50,836 bases of DNA from Granulosicoccus sp. (GCA_023300375.1 JALZWO010000008.1:1-50836), one strand, 5' to 3'; shown: positions 27,379-37,850, counted from the first letter of the stretch. Notes: generated from the letters alone by a model not told the origin. Program-made: numbers and translations.

Positions 27379-28487
27379 TGATCAATGTACCGTTGCAAAA
27401 TGCCCGTGAGCATAGCGCTGGCTCCGGGCAAGCTGTGAAAGTTGCTTACATGTTCAACTGCATTGCTAGCCATGACTTTCAATTGTCGTTTATCGTTCAA
27501 TAACGACTCTATAGCATGCGCATACAGTTCATCGTTTAATGCCTCGGTCAGCAGACCGGTTTTGCCATGTTTTACCACTTCTGGCACGCCTGCAGTCTCG
27601 TACGCCACCACCGGGACTCCCGCAGCTTGCGCCTCCAAATAGGCAAGCCCATAGGCTTCTCCACAGCCGGGCCATACGTAGAGAGCACTACTGGCCAATA
27701 ACTTGGCAATATCGGGCTGCTCAAGCAAGCCATGCCACTGAACACGTTCGGCAGGTATATCTTGAAAACACTCTCGCACCTCATCGTACAAAGGCCCATG
27801 CCCTACCACTGACAATGTCCATGAGACACCTTGTAACTGCCTGAGCGCTGCGGCCAGCCGCTCGTAACTGTCCATTTTATCCCCTGAGCGCATCATCGCA
27901 ACAACGACCATATGTCGGTTTTTGCGCACAGCATCAGCTGCGAGAAAATGGGTAGCGTCGATAAACGGGCTCACTTTCACGAGAGAGGCAGCGGCTGAGG
28001 CCTGCCTCAGCCCCACTCTGTCCCGCTCGGTAAAACACAGATTAACAGCCGCCTGATTAACGGCCTCTAACACCGTTTTTTGCAGGTCGCCCCATGCACT
28101 TGTCTCGCGACGCGGCGAATAACTGGCCTCCGCAGTGATGTAGGGCACATCATAGAGACGGCATAGGCTTGGGCCGATTAAATCAGGGGATTTATAGTAC
28201 GGGTGATAGCAGAACCAACACGAAGGCGGACCCTGCGTACGCCACAATGTTGATAGGCGCTCTGTTTCGAGTTCGGCAGCTTGCTGGATGTCATTAACGG
28301 CAGCGCTATCGAGCGGATCGCGAATAAAAGACCGTAGTGAGGATGCAATGCGCACGTCGTGTCCGGCCATCTCGAGTGCCTGCATCAACAATCGGCTCAT
28401 TAGCCGATCTCCCGATGGTGAGGGATGATCAGCGGGCTTCATAGGTGAGTAGAACGCTATATATCTACTAGGACTGTTCGCTGCCAT
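27375..28487 (-). CDS. Glycosyltransferase family 4
   Basis: This 370-residue GT-B enzyme starts with YIAFYSPMKPADHPSPSGDR, an acceptor-domain start typical of GT4. The donor-domain motif CGEAYGLAYLEAQAAGVPVVAY carries the E-x7-E pair. It forms a two-gene unit with the deacetylase (4-base overlap), mirroring the GT-plus-deacetylase pairing of the larger operon. The gene upstream (metallophosphoesterase) is divergent, with 118 bases between the starts. Confidence 0.88.
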   Translation of the reverse strand: MAANSPSRYIAFYSPMKPADHPSPSGDRLMSRLLMQALEMAGHDVRIASSLRSFIRDPLDSAAVNDIQQAAELETERLSTLWRTQGPPSCWFCYHPYYKSPDLIGPSLCRLYDVPYITAEASYSPRRETSAWGDLQKTVLEAVNQAAVNLCFTERDRVGLRQASAAASLVKVSPFIDATHFLAADAVRKNRHMVVVAMMRSGDKMDSYERLAAALRQLQGVSWTLSVVGHGPLYDEVRECFQDIPAERVQWHGLLEQPDIAKLLASSALYVWPGCGEAYGLAYLEAQAAGVPVVAYETAGVPEVVKHGKTGLLTEALNDELYAHAIESLLNDKRQLKVMASNAVEHVSNFHSLPGASAMLTGILQRYIDQ

Positions 28488-28605
28488 TCAAATGCCAAAA
28501 TCGTTGTTTTCAGGACGATTGTTGTGAATACTACAAAACAGATCGCTTATGCTCGACAGAGGGTAAAGTATAGCTAACAGAGCTCGCAACGCGTAAAGCT
28601 AGATC

Positions 28606-30357
28606 ATGCCTTTTCCCACAATAGCAGAAGACTCCTATCGAATTGCTGTTATCGCCGACGCACACCTGCACGACATAGACAGCGACTACGACTTTGGAGG
28701 TATAAACCTCAATGGCGATCAATTAACAATAAGAAGCTGGACTGATACACGCCGTTCGTCACGCGTGTTCAATGAAAGTAAAGCTGCCCTTATTTATACC
28801 TTGCAAGACATAGCACGACGCGGCATTAAGCTAGTCGTTTTATTAGGTGATTATTCTGACGATGGGCAGATGGAATCAACACGTAGAGTTCGGCAACTAC
28901 TGCAGACCTACTCGCAACAATTCGGCCTCAGGTTTTTCGCTGTTAACGGCAACCACGATGCTTTCGCCCTACATGGTAAAAAGCTATCAACCCGGTTTGT
29001 CCAAAATGTCAAACAAACAGCCCTTGTTACCAGCGACCCCAAAGTGGCAGCCCTGGAACCCGATTCGGCAATACTGACGTCAAAAATGTCCTGTGAGGGA
29101 GTCGCGAGCAGTGTGAGCAAAATGTCTGATTTTGGGTTGTGCAATCAAGCTGATTTTATACACTGGGAGACGCCTTTTGGCCTTGATGATTGCCCAAGCT
29201 CAAGGGTGTATAAAGCCACTTCAGCTGATCGAGAAACCACTCACGAGCTGGTAGATGCATCGTACTTGGTAGAGCCTGCGCCTGGGCTCTGGCTCTTGAT
29301 GATTGATGCCAATGTGTTCGAGCCGCGAGACGGCAGTTTAGACCCAACAAAGAAAAAAGCGTTTATTGATAGCTCTGAGGCCGGATGGAACGCAGCATTA
29401 AGTCAACGACCACACCTCCTGCATTGGCTAAATAATGTGACCGTACGGGCAAAAAATGCAAGCAAAACACTGCTAGTTTTTTCACACTATCCCATTGTGG
29501 ATCCTTTTCACGAAACTGCTGATCTAGCGTATGAGCTGTTTGGCAACTACGATATGCACAGGCGCAAGCCTGAGCAATCCGTGGCAAAAACGCTAGTGGA
29601 TGCTGGTCTGAACATGCATTTTGCAGGTCATTTGCACATCAGTTCGATCACACAGTTTTCACACAATAACCAAATGCTAGTAGATCATGTGGTGCCATCA
29701 CTGGTGGCGTATCCGTCCGGCTATAAAATCATTGATGCCACGGCGCTCAAACAGGAAACCACGTTAGTCTCAATCGGTGCAATGGAACTCGACCCGCGTC
29801 TGGTCAACTATTACCGTCAAGAACAAACGCCTCGAGGAGAGGCTGACAAAACAACACTTAGCGCATCTGACTACGGAGAATTTCTTTATCATCGGATGCG
29901 CTTGAGGGTGATTCATCACTACCTACCCAAGGAATGGCCAGTCAATATTGCAAGCGCTGTAGCGAATACCTCAGCTGCTGACTTGGTTATTTTGTTAAGC
30001 CACTCGCCAAGTGGAGGTCCATGCGTTGCAACGTTACACAGGGCAGAGCATTCTACTCAGTCAGCCAAACTCAAACCTTTGTTGGACGGCGGTTTACTGC
30101 ATAAACACGACCTTGCCGCATGTGCAATGACAACGTTGATTGCCGACTGGTACTGCCTTCGTCACGCAAGAAGCGAGGCCTACCGGCACATTGATCCTTC
30201 AAACCTTGCAATCTATAGAGCACTGTGCGAAGCGTTCAAAGGACTCAGCAGCCTAAGCTTAAAAACGCACCACCAAACCCACTATAATTTCTTTTCGAAC
30301 TTCATCACACTGCTAAGAGGCGCACTGCAACGAGCTGATAATCCAGAACCGCAGTAG
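28606..30357 (+). CDS. Calcineurin-like metallophosphoesterase, extended
   Basis: The 583-residue protein has all five phosphoesterase blocks: D18-x-H20, GDYSDDG 81-87, GNHD 115-118, SHYP 293-296 and GHLH 341-344. About 120 residues with several Cys are inserted between blocks 3 and 4, and about 200 C-terminal residues after the core match nothing I know. There is no signal peptide. The dinuclear metal site should hydrolyse a phosphoester, and the neighbours suggest a sugar- or lipid-linked substrate. It could equally be a general phosphatase. Confidence 0.83.
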   Translation: MPFPTIAEDSYRIAVIADAHLHDIDSDYDFGGINLNGDQLTIRSWTDTRRSSRVFNESKAALIYTLQDIARRGIKLVVLLGDYSDDGQMESTRRVRQLLQTYSQQFGLRFFAVNGNHDAFALHGKKLSTRFVQNVKQTALVTSDPKVAALEPDSAILTSKMSCEGVASSVSKMSDFGLCNQADFIHWETPFGLDDCPSSRVYKATSADRETTHELVDASYLVEPAPGLWLLMIDANVFEPRDGSLDPTKKKAFIDSSEAGWNAALSQRPHLLHWLNNVTVRAKNASKTLLVFSHYPIVDPFHETADLAYELFGNYDMHRRKPEQSVAKTLVDAGLNMHFAGHLHISSITQFSHNNQMLVDHVVPSLVAYPSGYKIIDATALKQETTLVSIGAMELDPRLVNYYRQEQTPRGEADKTTLSASDYGEFLYHRMRLRVIHHYLPKEWPVNIASAVANTSAADLVILLSHSPSGGPCVATLHRAEHSTQSAKLKPLLDGGLLHKHDLAACAMTTLIADWYCLRHARSEAYRHIDPSNLAIYRALCEAFKGLSSLSLKTHHQTHYNFFSNFITLLRGALQRADNPEPQ

Positions 30358-30399
30358 CCAGAATCGAGACAGTCAAGACCAGAAAAAATAGACTGCTAA

Positions 30400-30747
30400 C
30401 TATCTGCTGACTAAAAGATTGTTAACCACAAAACGAACACCTTGCACGGTGTACGCAATACGCTCTGCCTCAAAAATTGTGGCTTGATCATTGACCTGAC
30501 CGGAGAGCGTTACTGTATCAGAGCTACCCTGGCTGACGTATATTAGTGAAGTACGTGTTCGGGCGTTTGACTTCAGCGAGGCACGCACCTGATTTGATAG
30601 TGGTTTTGCGTCTGATGTGTTTCTGAGTATATTCACCTGATGATCATCAGAATAAATGACAGGTCCACCATTGGCGGCACAACTAACAAGCGTGATCGCG
30701 ACTAGAAATACGCCTACGTGAGTTGCCACTCGCTTTAGATATATCAA
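30400..30747 (-). CDS. BON-domain lipoprotein
   Basis: The start is set at TTG 30747, which has AGGGAG six bases upstream and opens a lipoprotein signal (basic start, hydrophobic core, lipobox LVSC with Cys23). The longest frame begins at 30888 but adds an unlikely leader. After the signal, the 115-residue protein has a single BON domain (about 45-112), recognised by TLSGQVNDQATIFEAERIA and GVRFVVNNLLV. BON proteins attach to membranes and support envelope integrity; outer-membrane anchoring is inferred. Confidence 0.78.
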   Translation of the reverse strand: MIYLKRVATHVGVFLVAITLVSCAANGGPVIYSDDHQVNILRNTSDAKPLSNQVRASLKSNARTRTSLIYVSQGSSDTVTLSGQVNDQATIFEAERIAYTVQGVRFVVNNLLVSR

Positions 30748-30904
30748 CAGAATCTCCCTAATAAGTATTGCTTCTTTCAATGGCATTAGTTTAGTTGATG
30801 CCAAGGTTGAACACGTGAAGTATTTCAGCATTGTGCTGTAGATGGCAACGAGTGCTGCTCTAAGCGAAACAGCCCCCTTAGGCTGCACTCACTTGATCAG
30901 TACC

Positions 30905-31228
30905 TTATAAAGCCTCCTTTGCCTTACCGCCCATACAAGGCGGCGACTCTGGCACCTCACCATCACGCTCCCGCCACTGAGTTGCCGTGTAGGTGTGCAT
31001 ACTCAAGGCGTGTACGCCTCCCGCGAGTTGATCAGCCAATAACTTGTTCACCGTGCGATGCCTGGCAACCAGATTTTTACCTTCAAACGTATCGCTAACA
31101 ATAACCACCTTGAAATGACTTTCTGAGCCGGGCGGCACGTTGTGCATGTGGCTTTCGTTGATGACATCGAGGCGCACAGGCGTCAGATGTTCCACCAGAA
31201 TATCGTTGATTTGTTCGGCAGTAGTCAC
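30905..31228 (-). CDS. bolA: BolA family protein
   Basis: The 107 residues match the BolA fold: an N-terminal helix, the [24 protein letters not shown] block with the conserved His pair, and [13 protein letters not shown] leading to [12 protein letters not shown] with the conserved C-terminal His. BolA proteins pair with monothiol glutaredoxins around [2Fe-2S] clusters and influence cell shape and the envelope. Start is GTG 31228 behind AAGGAG. It follows slt at a distance of about 75 bases on the same strand. Confidence 0.93.
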   Translation of the reverse strand: MTTAEQINDILVEHLTPVRLDVINESHMHNVPPGSESHFKVVIVSDTFEGKNLVARHRTVNKLLADQLAGGVHALSMHTYTATQWRERDGEVPESPPCMGGKAKEAL

Positions 31229-31302
31229 AAAAAACTCCTTGAATGAACCTTATTTAGAGAACTAGAGATTGATTGAGCGCAGCGTGTAAAGCAGCTCAAT
31301 AT

Positions 31303-33318
31303 TCAAACATCGGGCGCCGCTGGCACCACTTTCAGCTTGTCACTCAAACGTACCGGCTTACCCGTTAAATGATACTCATATATAGCCGCGTAAGCCATTA
31401 CGGCTCTCACATAGCGGCGTGTCTCGGTAAACAATATGGTGTCGATCCATAAATCAGCGTCGGTCTCCTCTTCTCGCAACCACGCATCTACCCGGTGAGG
31501 GCCAGCGTTGTAGCCTGCCGTAGCCAGCACTTGATTATCATCAAACTTATTCATGACGTAACGCAAATATTGTGTGCCCAGGCCAATATTTGTACCCGCA
31601 TCGGTCAAGTCACCTCGCCAATCTTTCAGCCCCTGAAGATCAGCCACATATTCTGCGGTTCGTGGCATCAGCTGCATCAAACCCACAGCTCCAGCGCTAG
31701 ACTGAACATCACGAATATAGGCACTTTCACGCCGTATCACGCCAAAAATCCACGAAGGCTCTATGCTACTTTCAACGGAGGCTTTGGCCACTTCCGATCG
31801 ATACAACACGGGGAAGCGCAGCGAAATGGCGCGTCGGTAGTCTTCTCCACTCCTACCCGCTGTGTAAATAGAACGATCATGCAAACCCCATTCGCTGGCC
31901 ACAACGGCAGCTGCTGCAATTTGAGCGGGTTCACGCTGTGTTTGGCTCAGCCAGTTATTCCATTCTCGCCGACTTTCGTTTTCCAGTGACACGCGCTCAA
32001 ATTCTCTCGCTCGAACCAACGAGGGCTGAGCTCGCAAACTAGCCAACAACTCTTTTGGAAGGACAATGGGTTCATCATAAATGGCGTAATCCTGACCTAG
32101 TTTGTCGGCTGCAAGAAAGCCATGATAAGACTGCAGGCGAGCTAACAGGGCATAAATGCGAAGCGCCTCCGCCGTGTTGCCCAGTTCCTCGTTAGCACGA
32201 GCTACCCAATACGCCCAGTGATCTTCGGCCGCCTCCTCAGCAGGCAGACGATTGATGAACGTTAAGACACCATTCCAGTCTTGTACGTAGAGGGCCGTGC
32301 GAACACGCCATTCAGCCAGTTCCAGATCGTCCTCTCGCTCGTTGGTCTCGGCCAGCCAGAGTTGAGCCTCTGGCAAACGGCGGTAGGCAGCACGCATAAC
32401 AATCGCACGATGTGTGTCGTAGTAACGATCATCGAAGAACGTGTAGTTGCCACGAATTTTAAGCCAGTGCTCCACTGCGGCCAGAGTATCTTCGCGCGAC
32501 CACTTAACAATCAGGTCGGCAATAATATGCCGATTGAGAACCGTGTTCTGCGCAAGCTCACCACTCAGCAACCACTCTTCAGGCTTGTCATCAATCTCTA
32601 TCCAGCGGCGTACGCGTTTGCGATCACTCGATGCCAGATAGCCCAGCATAGGCTCGGCAAACTCCGATCTATTGGCCTCCATAGCCTGAAAGATGCGCGT
32701 CCAGATCGCACTGACTGGCGGCGTCTCTTGCTCCTCAATCTGACTAAGAACATCAGCACAAACCTCGTCTTGCGTGACAGGCTTCACCCATTGCGCAACC
32801 ACACGCTCGTCAAAGCCTTTGATCTGGCCGACCTCGAAGGCCGCGCGAACCGTTGTACAAGGCATTGCTGCCGCATACCGTGATTTACTCACACCCAGAA
32901 AAAGCGCCCATTGTTCAGTCTCAGAGAACCGCTGTTGAAGCAGTTGCGTTAGCCTACGCGTCATTGACGCATGCCCAGTGTTTCGCTCAAAGGCATTTAG
33001 CGCACTGACATCATCTGGCTCAGGTGTCTTGCTGCGAAAGCTCTTTTTTAGTTGCTCGAAAAGCAAGTAATCATGCAAGGGGTAGCCTTCCAGCTCAACA
33101 AGCGATTGTTCAAAGCCTTTCTCGTCGCCAGCAGCTAACTGCTCACGTGCATCAGTGAAGAGCTCACGTTGAGCAACAAGCTCCGGATTTGCCGGTGTAG
33201 ATTCTCCATGCGTGGAGGCATCCGCAAAGCCACCTACAACCAAACTAGCCGAGATCAGCAGCAAACAGCAAGCATGTGGCATAAGCTGCCAGTGACGTAA
33301 ACGTAATTGTTCAGTCAT
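31303..33318 (-). CDS. slt: Soluble lytic murein transglycosylase (Slt70-like)
   Basis: The start is ATG 33318 behind AGGG; the frame also has a GTG three codons earlier. An N-terminal signal peptide (about 30 residues, ending near FADA) is followed by a long alpha-helical superhelix (about 45-500) and a C-terminal SLT domain. The catalytic Glu is in IRRES (about residue 531), followed by GAVGLMQLMP and the ATAGYNAGP motif. It cleaves peptidoglycan glycan strands in the periplasm, forming 1,6-anhydromuramyl ends. The 671 residues suit the family. Confidence 0.95.
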   Translation of the reverse strand: MTEQLRLRHWQLMPHACCLLLISASLVVGGFADASTHGESTPANPELVAQRELFTDAREQLAAGDEKGFEQSLVELEGYPLHDYLLFEQLKKSFRSKTPEPDDVSALNAFERNTGHASMTRRLTQLLQQRFSETEQWALFLGVSKSRYAAAMPCTTVRAAFEVGQIKGFDERVVAQWVKPVTQDEVCADVLSQIEEQETPPVSAIWTRIFQAMEANRSEFAEPMLGYLASSDRKRVRRWIEIDDKPEEWLLSGELAQNTVLNRHIIADLIVKWSREDTLAAVEHWLKIRGNYTFFDDRYYDTHRAIVMRAAYRRLPEAQLWLAETNEREDDLELAEWRVRTALYVQDWNGVLTFINRLPAEEAAEDHWAYWVARANEELGNTAEALRIYALLARLQSYHGFLAADKLGQDYAIYDEPIVLPKELLASLRAQPSLVRAREFERVSLENESRREWNNWLSQTQREPAQIAAAAVVASEWGLHDRSIYTAGRSGEDYRRAISLRFPVLYRSEVAKASVESSIEPSWIFGVIRRESAYIRDVQSSAGAVGLMQLMPRTAEYVADLQGLKDWRGDLTDAGTNIGLGTQYLRYVMNKFDDNQVLATAGYNAGPHRVDAWLREEETDADLWIDTILFTETRRYVRAVMAYAAIYEYHLTGKPVRLSDKLKVVPAAPDV

Positions 33319-33417
33319 ATTTATCACCCTAAGCGAACCTGTTTAAGCGATCTATTGCAAAGATGGATAGAATTATCATTCCATCGCGTACTTTAGTACA
33401 GTTTGAGGAAAATAAGA

Positions 33418-34284
33418 GTGCCCGCAACGCCAAACAATTCAACACAAAAAAACAGCGTCCCATTGCCGATTATCAACGTGTCAGGATACCGGTTTACCAA
33501 ACTTGATTACTTGCCAGTGTTGCAAGCAGATATGGATGCAGCACTGCGAGCAACCGGTGTTCTTGGTACTATTCTGCTAGCCGATGAGGGCATCAATATA
33601 GCCTTGTCCGGCAGTCGTGAACAGATCGACTGCGCTGCTCAGTATTTCCAAAACCATGCCAACTTTCAAGATATTTGGCTAAAAGAAAGTGCCTCCAAGG
33701 AAATACCCTTCTCAAAGCTTAAAGTGCGTATTCGCCATGAAATTATCGCCTTTGACGGGGCTGGCGCATCAGATCGGCAATTACAGCGCCCTGATGCACC
33801 TGCGCTAGATCCTGTCACCTTGGCCAATTGGCTAGAAGAGGGCCGCGATATCACCTTATTGGATACGCGCAACACGTATGAAATTGAATCGGGCACCTTT
33901 ACCACTGCCGAGCACCTCAATATCGCGCATTTTCGTGACTTTCAGGAAGCGATCAAGAGCGCGCTGAGCGAAGGTCGCTTATCTCTGGATAAGCCTACAG
34001 TGACTTTTTGTACTGGCGGCATTCGTTGTGAAAAAGCCGCACCGTGGATGCTGGAACAGGGCTTCAAAGAGGTGTACCAGATTGACGGTGGCGTTCTCAA
34101 CTATTTTGAACAAACCGGCGGCAAGCACTGGGATGGCGATTGTTTCGTTTTTGATGACCGAGTTGAGGTTGACAAAACGCTGCGCCCCACGGGTGCCACA
34201 TGGTGCACTTTCTGCCAATTGACTATCGCGGCAAATCAGACCTGTTCTTGTCAGTCTTCCTTAACTGCCATGGAAATAGTGTAG
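33418..34284 (+). CDS. trhO: tRNA uridine 34 hydroxylase / rhodanese-like protein TrhO
   Basis: The start is GTG 33418, eight bases after AGGA; a TTG at 33403 overlaps that ribosome site. The 288 residues have the UPF0176 layout: an N-terminal acylphosphatase-like domain with DEGINIALSG, a rhodanese domain with catalytic Cys198 in FCTGGIRCEKAAP, and a Cys-rich tail (four Cys in CTFC and CSC). TrhO hydroxylates wobble uridine in tRNA. The 3' end overlaps the convergent methyltransferase by 34 bases. Confidence 0.93.
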   Translation: MPATPNNSTQKNSVPLPIINVSGYRFTKLDYLPVLQADMDAALRATGVLGTILLADEGINIALSGSREQIDCAAQYFQNHANFQDIWLKESASKEIPFSKLKVRIRHEIIAFDGAGASDRQLQRPDAPALDPVTLANWLEEGRDITLLDTRNTYEIESGTFTTAEHLNIAHFRDFQEAIKSALSEGRLSLDKPTVTFCTGGIRCEKAAPWMLEQGFKEVYQIDGGVLNYFEQTGGKHWDGDCFVFDDRVEVDKTLRPTGATWCTFCQLTIAANQTCSCQSSLTAMEIV

Positions 34285-34832
34285 CTTTTACCCTGCTTGA
34301 GCTTGCGATAATTGCCAAACACATCAGTAAATGATCGTTTGATAAAACCTCTCAGGCCATTGATAGTGACCACCACGATGCGCGCACCTGGCTGCATCCT
34401 AGCGTGTGCGTCATCAAACATGATTTGAAAAAACTCGTTTCCCACCTTCGCTGGCAAATTGGACACCACCAAGGTTAAGGGTAGATCCGCATCCACGTGA
34501 CTGAACCCATTACTCAAGTAGGCTTTAGCGTTGGCCAGGTTATTTCGTTGCGCGTTGGCGTTGGCGTATTCAATAGCTAGAAAATCCTTGTCAACCATCT
34601 GCACCTGCCCGTTGATGGCACTTTTTGCAATAGCCAGACCCAATGGGCCATAGCCACACCCCATATCCAGCACCACATCGTCGGCTTTGACGATCAAATG
34701 CTCGAGCAATAGCTCACTGCCCTCATCAATTGCTCTGGGTGAAAACAAACCCCAGGTGCTGTGTAGAGTTAACCTATTGGTCATCAACGTTGTGTCGATA
34801 ACAAGATCTTTGCGTAGATGTTCTAAAGTCAT
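34251..34832 (-). CDS. Class I SAM-dependent methyltransferase (small MTase/RsmC-like domain)
   Basis: The 193-residue single-domain enzyme has motif I VLDMGCGYGPLG (about 54-65), an acidic residue at the end of strand 2 (VDKD), and motif IV SNLPAK (about 124-129). The last departs from the NPPY/NPPF seen in RsmC and RlmG, so the substrate could differ from rRNA guanine. It resembles the catalytic half of RsmC without the N-terminal domain. It is divergent from adk and convergent with trhO. Confidence 0.85.
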   Translation of the reverse strand: MTLEHLRKDLVIDTTLMTNRLTLHSTWGLFSPRAIDEGSELLLEHLIVKADDVVLDMGCGYGPLGLAIAKSAINGQVQMVDKDFLAIEYANANAQRNNLANAKAYLSNGFSHVDADLPLTLVVSNLPAKVGNEFFQIMFDDAHARMQPGARIVVVTINGLRGFIKRSFTDVFGNYRKLKQGKSYTISMAVKED

Positions 34833-34839
34833 GGAGTAA

Positions 34840-35619
<780 letters not shown>

Positions 35620-35669
35620 GATTCTGCCCAAGACTAGACTAATCGAGAATGCGGCGTTCGGGCTGCAGC

Positions 35670-35690
35670 GACCGCCCAACATGGGCGGTC
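35670..35690. terminator. Hairpin between convergent adk and hydrolase genes
   Basis: A perfect 9-bp stem GACCGCCCA/TGGGCGGTC with a 3-base loop lies about 50 bases past the adk stop and 27 bases past the stop of the opposing gene. No T-run flanks it, so it may be a bidirectional or weak terminator or an mRNA-stabilising end. Confidence 0.6.
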
Positions 35691-35716
35691 TATTCGATCG
35701 TCAGCTTACTGCCAAG

Positions 35717-36532
35717 CTAGTCGGACAATAAACAATCGCGCATGGCCTGAAGAGTAGCCTCAGGCTGCTCGGTCATCACCATATGCCCGCAATTGTTAAG
35801 CACGTTAAGCTGCGCACCCAACAGGCCTTTGAGCTTTAAAGCCGCGCGCATGGGCGTCATTCGATCATCTTTGCCAGCGATAACAGTACAGCGCTTACCC
35901 GCAAGCAATTGCGCCGCAGCTTCTCCACCAGCGTAGGCATTACAAGCCTGGAGATCGGTGTACAAAACGCCGGGGGCAGCACGTTCTAACAACGCCATCG
36001 CAAGATTCTGAACGTTAATACCCGCCAGCGGATTATGGCCTAATTGCGATCCAAAACTGTGGCTGAAAATCGCAATCATATCGACAGCCGATTGATCGTT
36101 AGCCTGGGCTGCATCTAATAAAGGCTTACCCACTGGCATTGGGTAACCTGCACCCAGAAGCAACAGTTGCTCGATGTGCTCTGGGCGTTGCGATGCTGCT
36201 TCGAGTGCAATTAAGCTGCCCATACTGTGACCGGCTACTATGAGCGGCTCTGTTGGCAGATCATGCTTGGACTGCAACTCATCGATCAACATCCAGACAA
36301 GGGCGGCTTGAGCCTCGATAGAATCTAGCGCCTCACCAGCGGATGCACCGTGCCCGGGAAGATCAGCGGCCACCACATTGAATCCATGGCGCGCAAAATA
36401 ACGCGCCAGCAACACCCACACGGTGCGATCCATGCCAGCACCGTGTTGTAAAAGCAGCGTTCGCTGTCCCGCTTTCCACGGCATGCTGCCCGTGCCGACA
36501 AACAGCTCTGTACCGGCAAGATTGATCTTCAT
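35717..36532 (-). CDS. Alpha/beta hydrolase
   Basis: The 271-residue fold is recognised from LLLQHGAGMDRTVW (oxyanion region), DLPGHGAS, the nucleophile elbow GHSMG (Ser at about 103), KDDRMTP with the acid, and the terminal NCGHMVM His. It is probably a carboxylesterase or thioesterase; the substrate is unknown. It is shorter than homoserine O-acetyltransferase (MetX, about 370), so it should not be named metX despite overlapping the metY stop (36529-36532). It is the last gene of the run starting at UPF0149. Confidence 0.88.
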   Translation of the reverse strand: MKINLAGTELFVGTGSMPWKAGQRTLLLQHGAGMDRTVWVLLARYFARHGFNVVAADLPGHGASAGEALDSIEAQAALVWMLIDELQSKHDLPTEPLIVAGHSMGSLIALEAASQRPEHIEQLLLLGAGYPMPVGKPLLDAAQANDQSAVDMIAIFSHSFGSQLGHNPLAGINVQNLAMALLERAAPGVLYTDLQACNAYAGGEAAAQLLAGKRCTVIAGKDDRMTPMRAALKLKGLLGAQLNVLNNCGHMVMTEQPEATLQAMRDCLLSD

Positions 36533-37821
36533 TTGCTGGCCCTCTTCAGAGCTTGGCCAAGATCAGCCAATAAGTCGTCAATAGCTTCAAGGCCCACAGA
36601 CAGGCGAACTAACCCCGGAGATATGCCCGCACTAATCAGTGCTTCATCATCCATACGCGAATGGGTGGTACTGGCCGGATGAATGACCAAAGATTTTGCG
36701 TCACCCACATTAGCCAAATGAGAGAACAGCTGCAAACTCTCAATAAATGTATTGCCTGCCTCACGACCTCCAGCCAGCTCGAAACTGAATACCGCGCCGT
36801 AACCTTTAGGCAACAACTGTTTGGCCAGCTCATGATCACCATGACTGGGTATGGAGGGATGATGTACCGCCGCTACAGCCTCGTGCTGAGCAAGAAAATC
36901 TACAATGTGTTGCGTGTTGGACACATGCCTGTCCATGCGCATGGGTAAGGTTTCAAGACCTTGCAACAGGTGAAATGCGTTACTGGGTGACAGGCTTGCG
37001 CCAAAATCTCGCAAGCCCTCTTTACGCGCACGCATAATGAACGCAGCTGGGCCAAATTCCTCCACAAAGTCCATTCCATGAAAGCCTGCGTAGGGTTCAG
37101 TTAACTCAGGAAAACGCCCTGAGGCCTCCCAGTCGAAACGACCACTATCAACCAATACGCCACCTAGAGCGATACCGTGACCACCCATGAATTTGGTTAG
37201 AGAATGCATGACAATATCCGCACCCAAGGACATCGCTTTCAGCAAGTAAGGCGTTGTTAGAGTGGCATCAATCATTAACGGCACACCCGCGGCATGGGCG
37301 ATGGCAGATACCTTGGGAATATCCAGCACTTCACAACGTGGATTAGCGACTGTTTCAGCAAACACAACACGCGTTTCAGGCCGAATAGCATCTGCAAACG
37401 CCTGAGGATCCTGAGGGTCTACAAAGGTGGTTTCTATACCAAAGCGTGGCAGCGTATAGGTGAGTAAGTTGTGTGTTCCACCATAAAGGGCACGTGAGGC
37501 AACAATATGACTACCCGCACCGCAAAGGGTCGACAACCCAAGATGAATCGCGGCCATACCGCTGGCTGTACAAACGGCACCTACGCCGCCTTCAAGCGCT
37601 GCAACGCGCTCTTCCAATACCGCTACTGTGGGGTTTGAAATACGTGAATACACATGCCCTGCTCTTGCGGTATCAAACAACGATGACGCCTTATTACTGT
37701 CATCGAAAACGTACGAAGTGGTTTGATAGATAGGCGTTGCACGTGCACGTGTTTCGCTATCGGGCTGTTGGCCGGCATGCAATGCCAGAGTGTCAAAACC
37801 GAGAAAAGCCGGGCCTGCCAT
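36529..37821 (-). CDS. metY: O-acetylhomoserine sulfhydrylase (Cys/Met metabolism PLP enzyme)
   Basis: The 430 residues match the length of MetY. Visible are TPIYQTTSYVF, YSRISNPT, the ALEGG-x-GAV substrate/cofactor region, SRALYGGTHN and the PLP lysine K210 in HSLTKFMGGHG. The enzyme makes homocysteine from O-acetylhomoserine and sulfide, a direct sulfhydrylation route to methionine. No SAM riboswitch is visible; the gene follows the ClC stop by 29 bases and probably depends on upstream promoters. Confidence 0.92.
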   Translation of the reverse strand: MAGPAFLGFDTLALHAGQQPDSETRARATPIYQTTSYVFDDSNKASSLFDTARAGHVYSRISNPTVAVLEERVAALEGGVGAVCTASGMAAIHLGLSTLCGAGSHIVASRALYGGTHNLLTYTLPRFGIETTFVDPQDPQAFADAIRPETRVVFAETVANPRCEVLDIPKVSAIAHAAGVPLMIDATLTTPYLLKAMSLGADIVMHSLTKFMGGHGIALGGVLVDSGRFDWEASGRFPELTEPYAGFHGMDFVEEFGPAAFIMRARKEGLRDFGASLSPSNAFHLLQGLETLPMRMDRHVSNTQHIVDFLAQHEAVAAVHHPSIPSHGDHELAKQLLPKGYGAVFSFELAGGREAGNTFIESLQLFSHLANVGDAKSLVIHPASTTHSRMDDEALISAGISPGLVRLSVGLEAIDDLLADLGQALKRASK

Positions 37822-37850
37822 AAGGTTAATCCTGAATGTTGTTAAAAATA

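Noticed and set aside
37822..37850. SAM riboswitch ahead of metY
   Set aside because: Only 29 bases separate metY from the ClC gene, too short for any SAM-binding aptamer.
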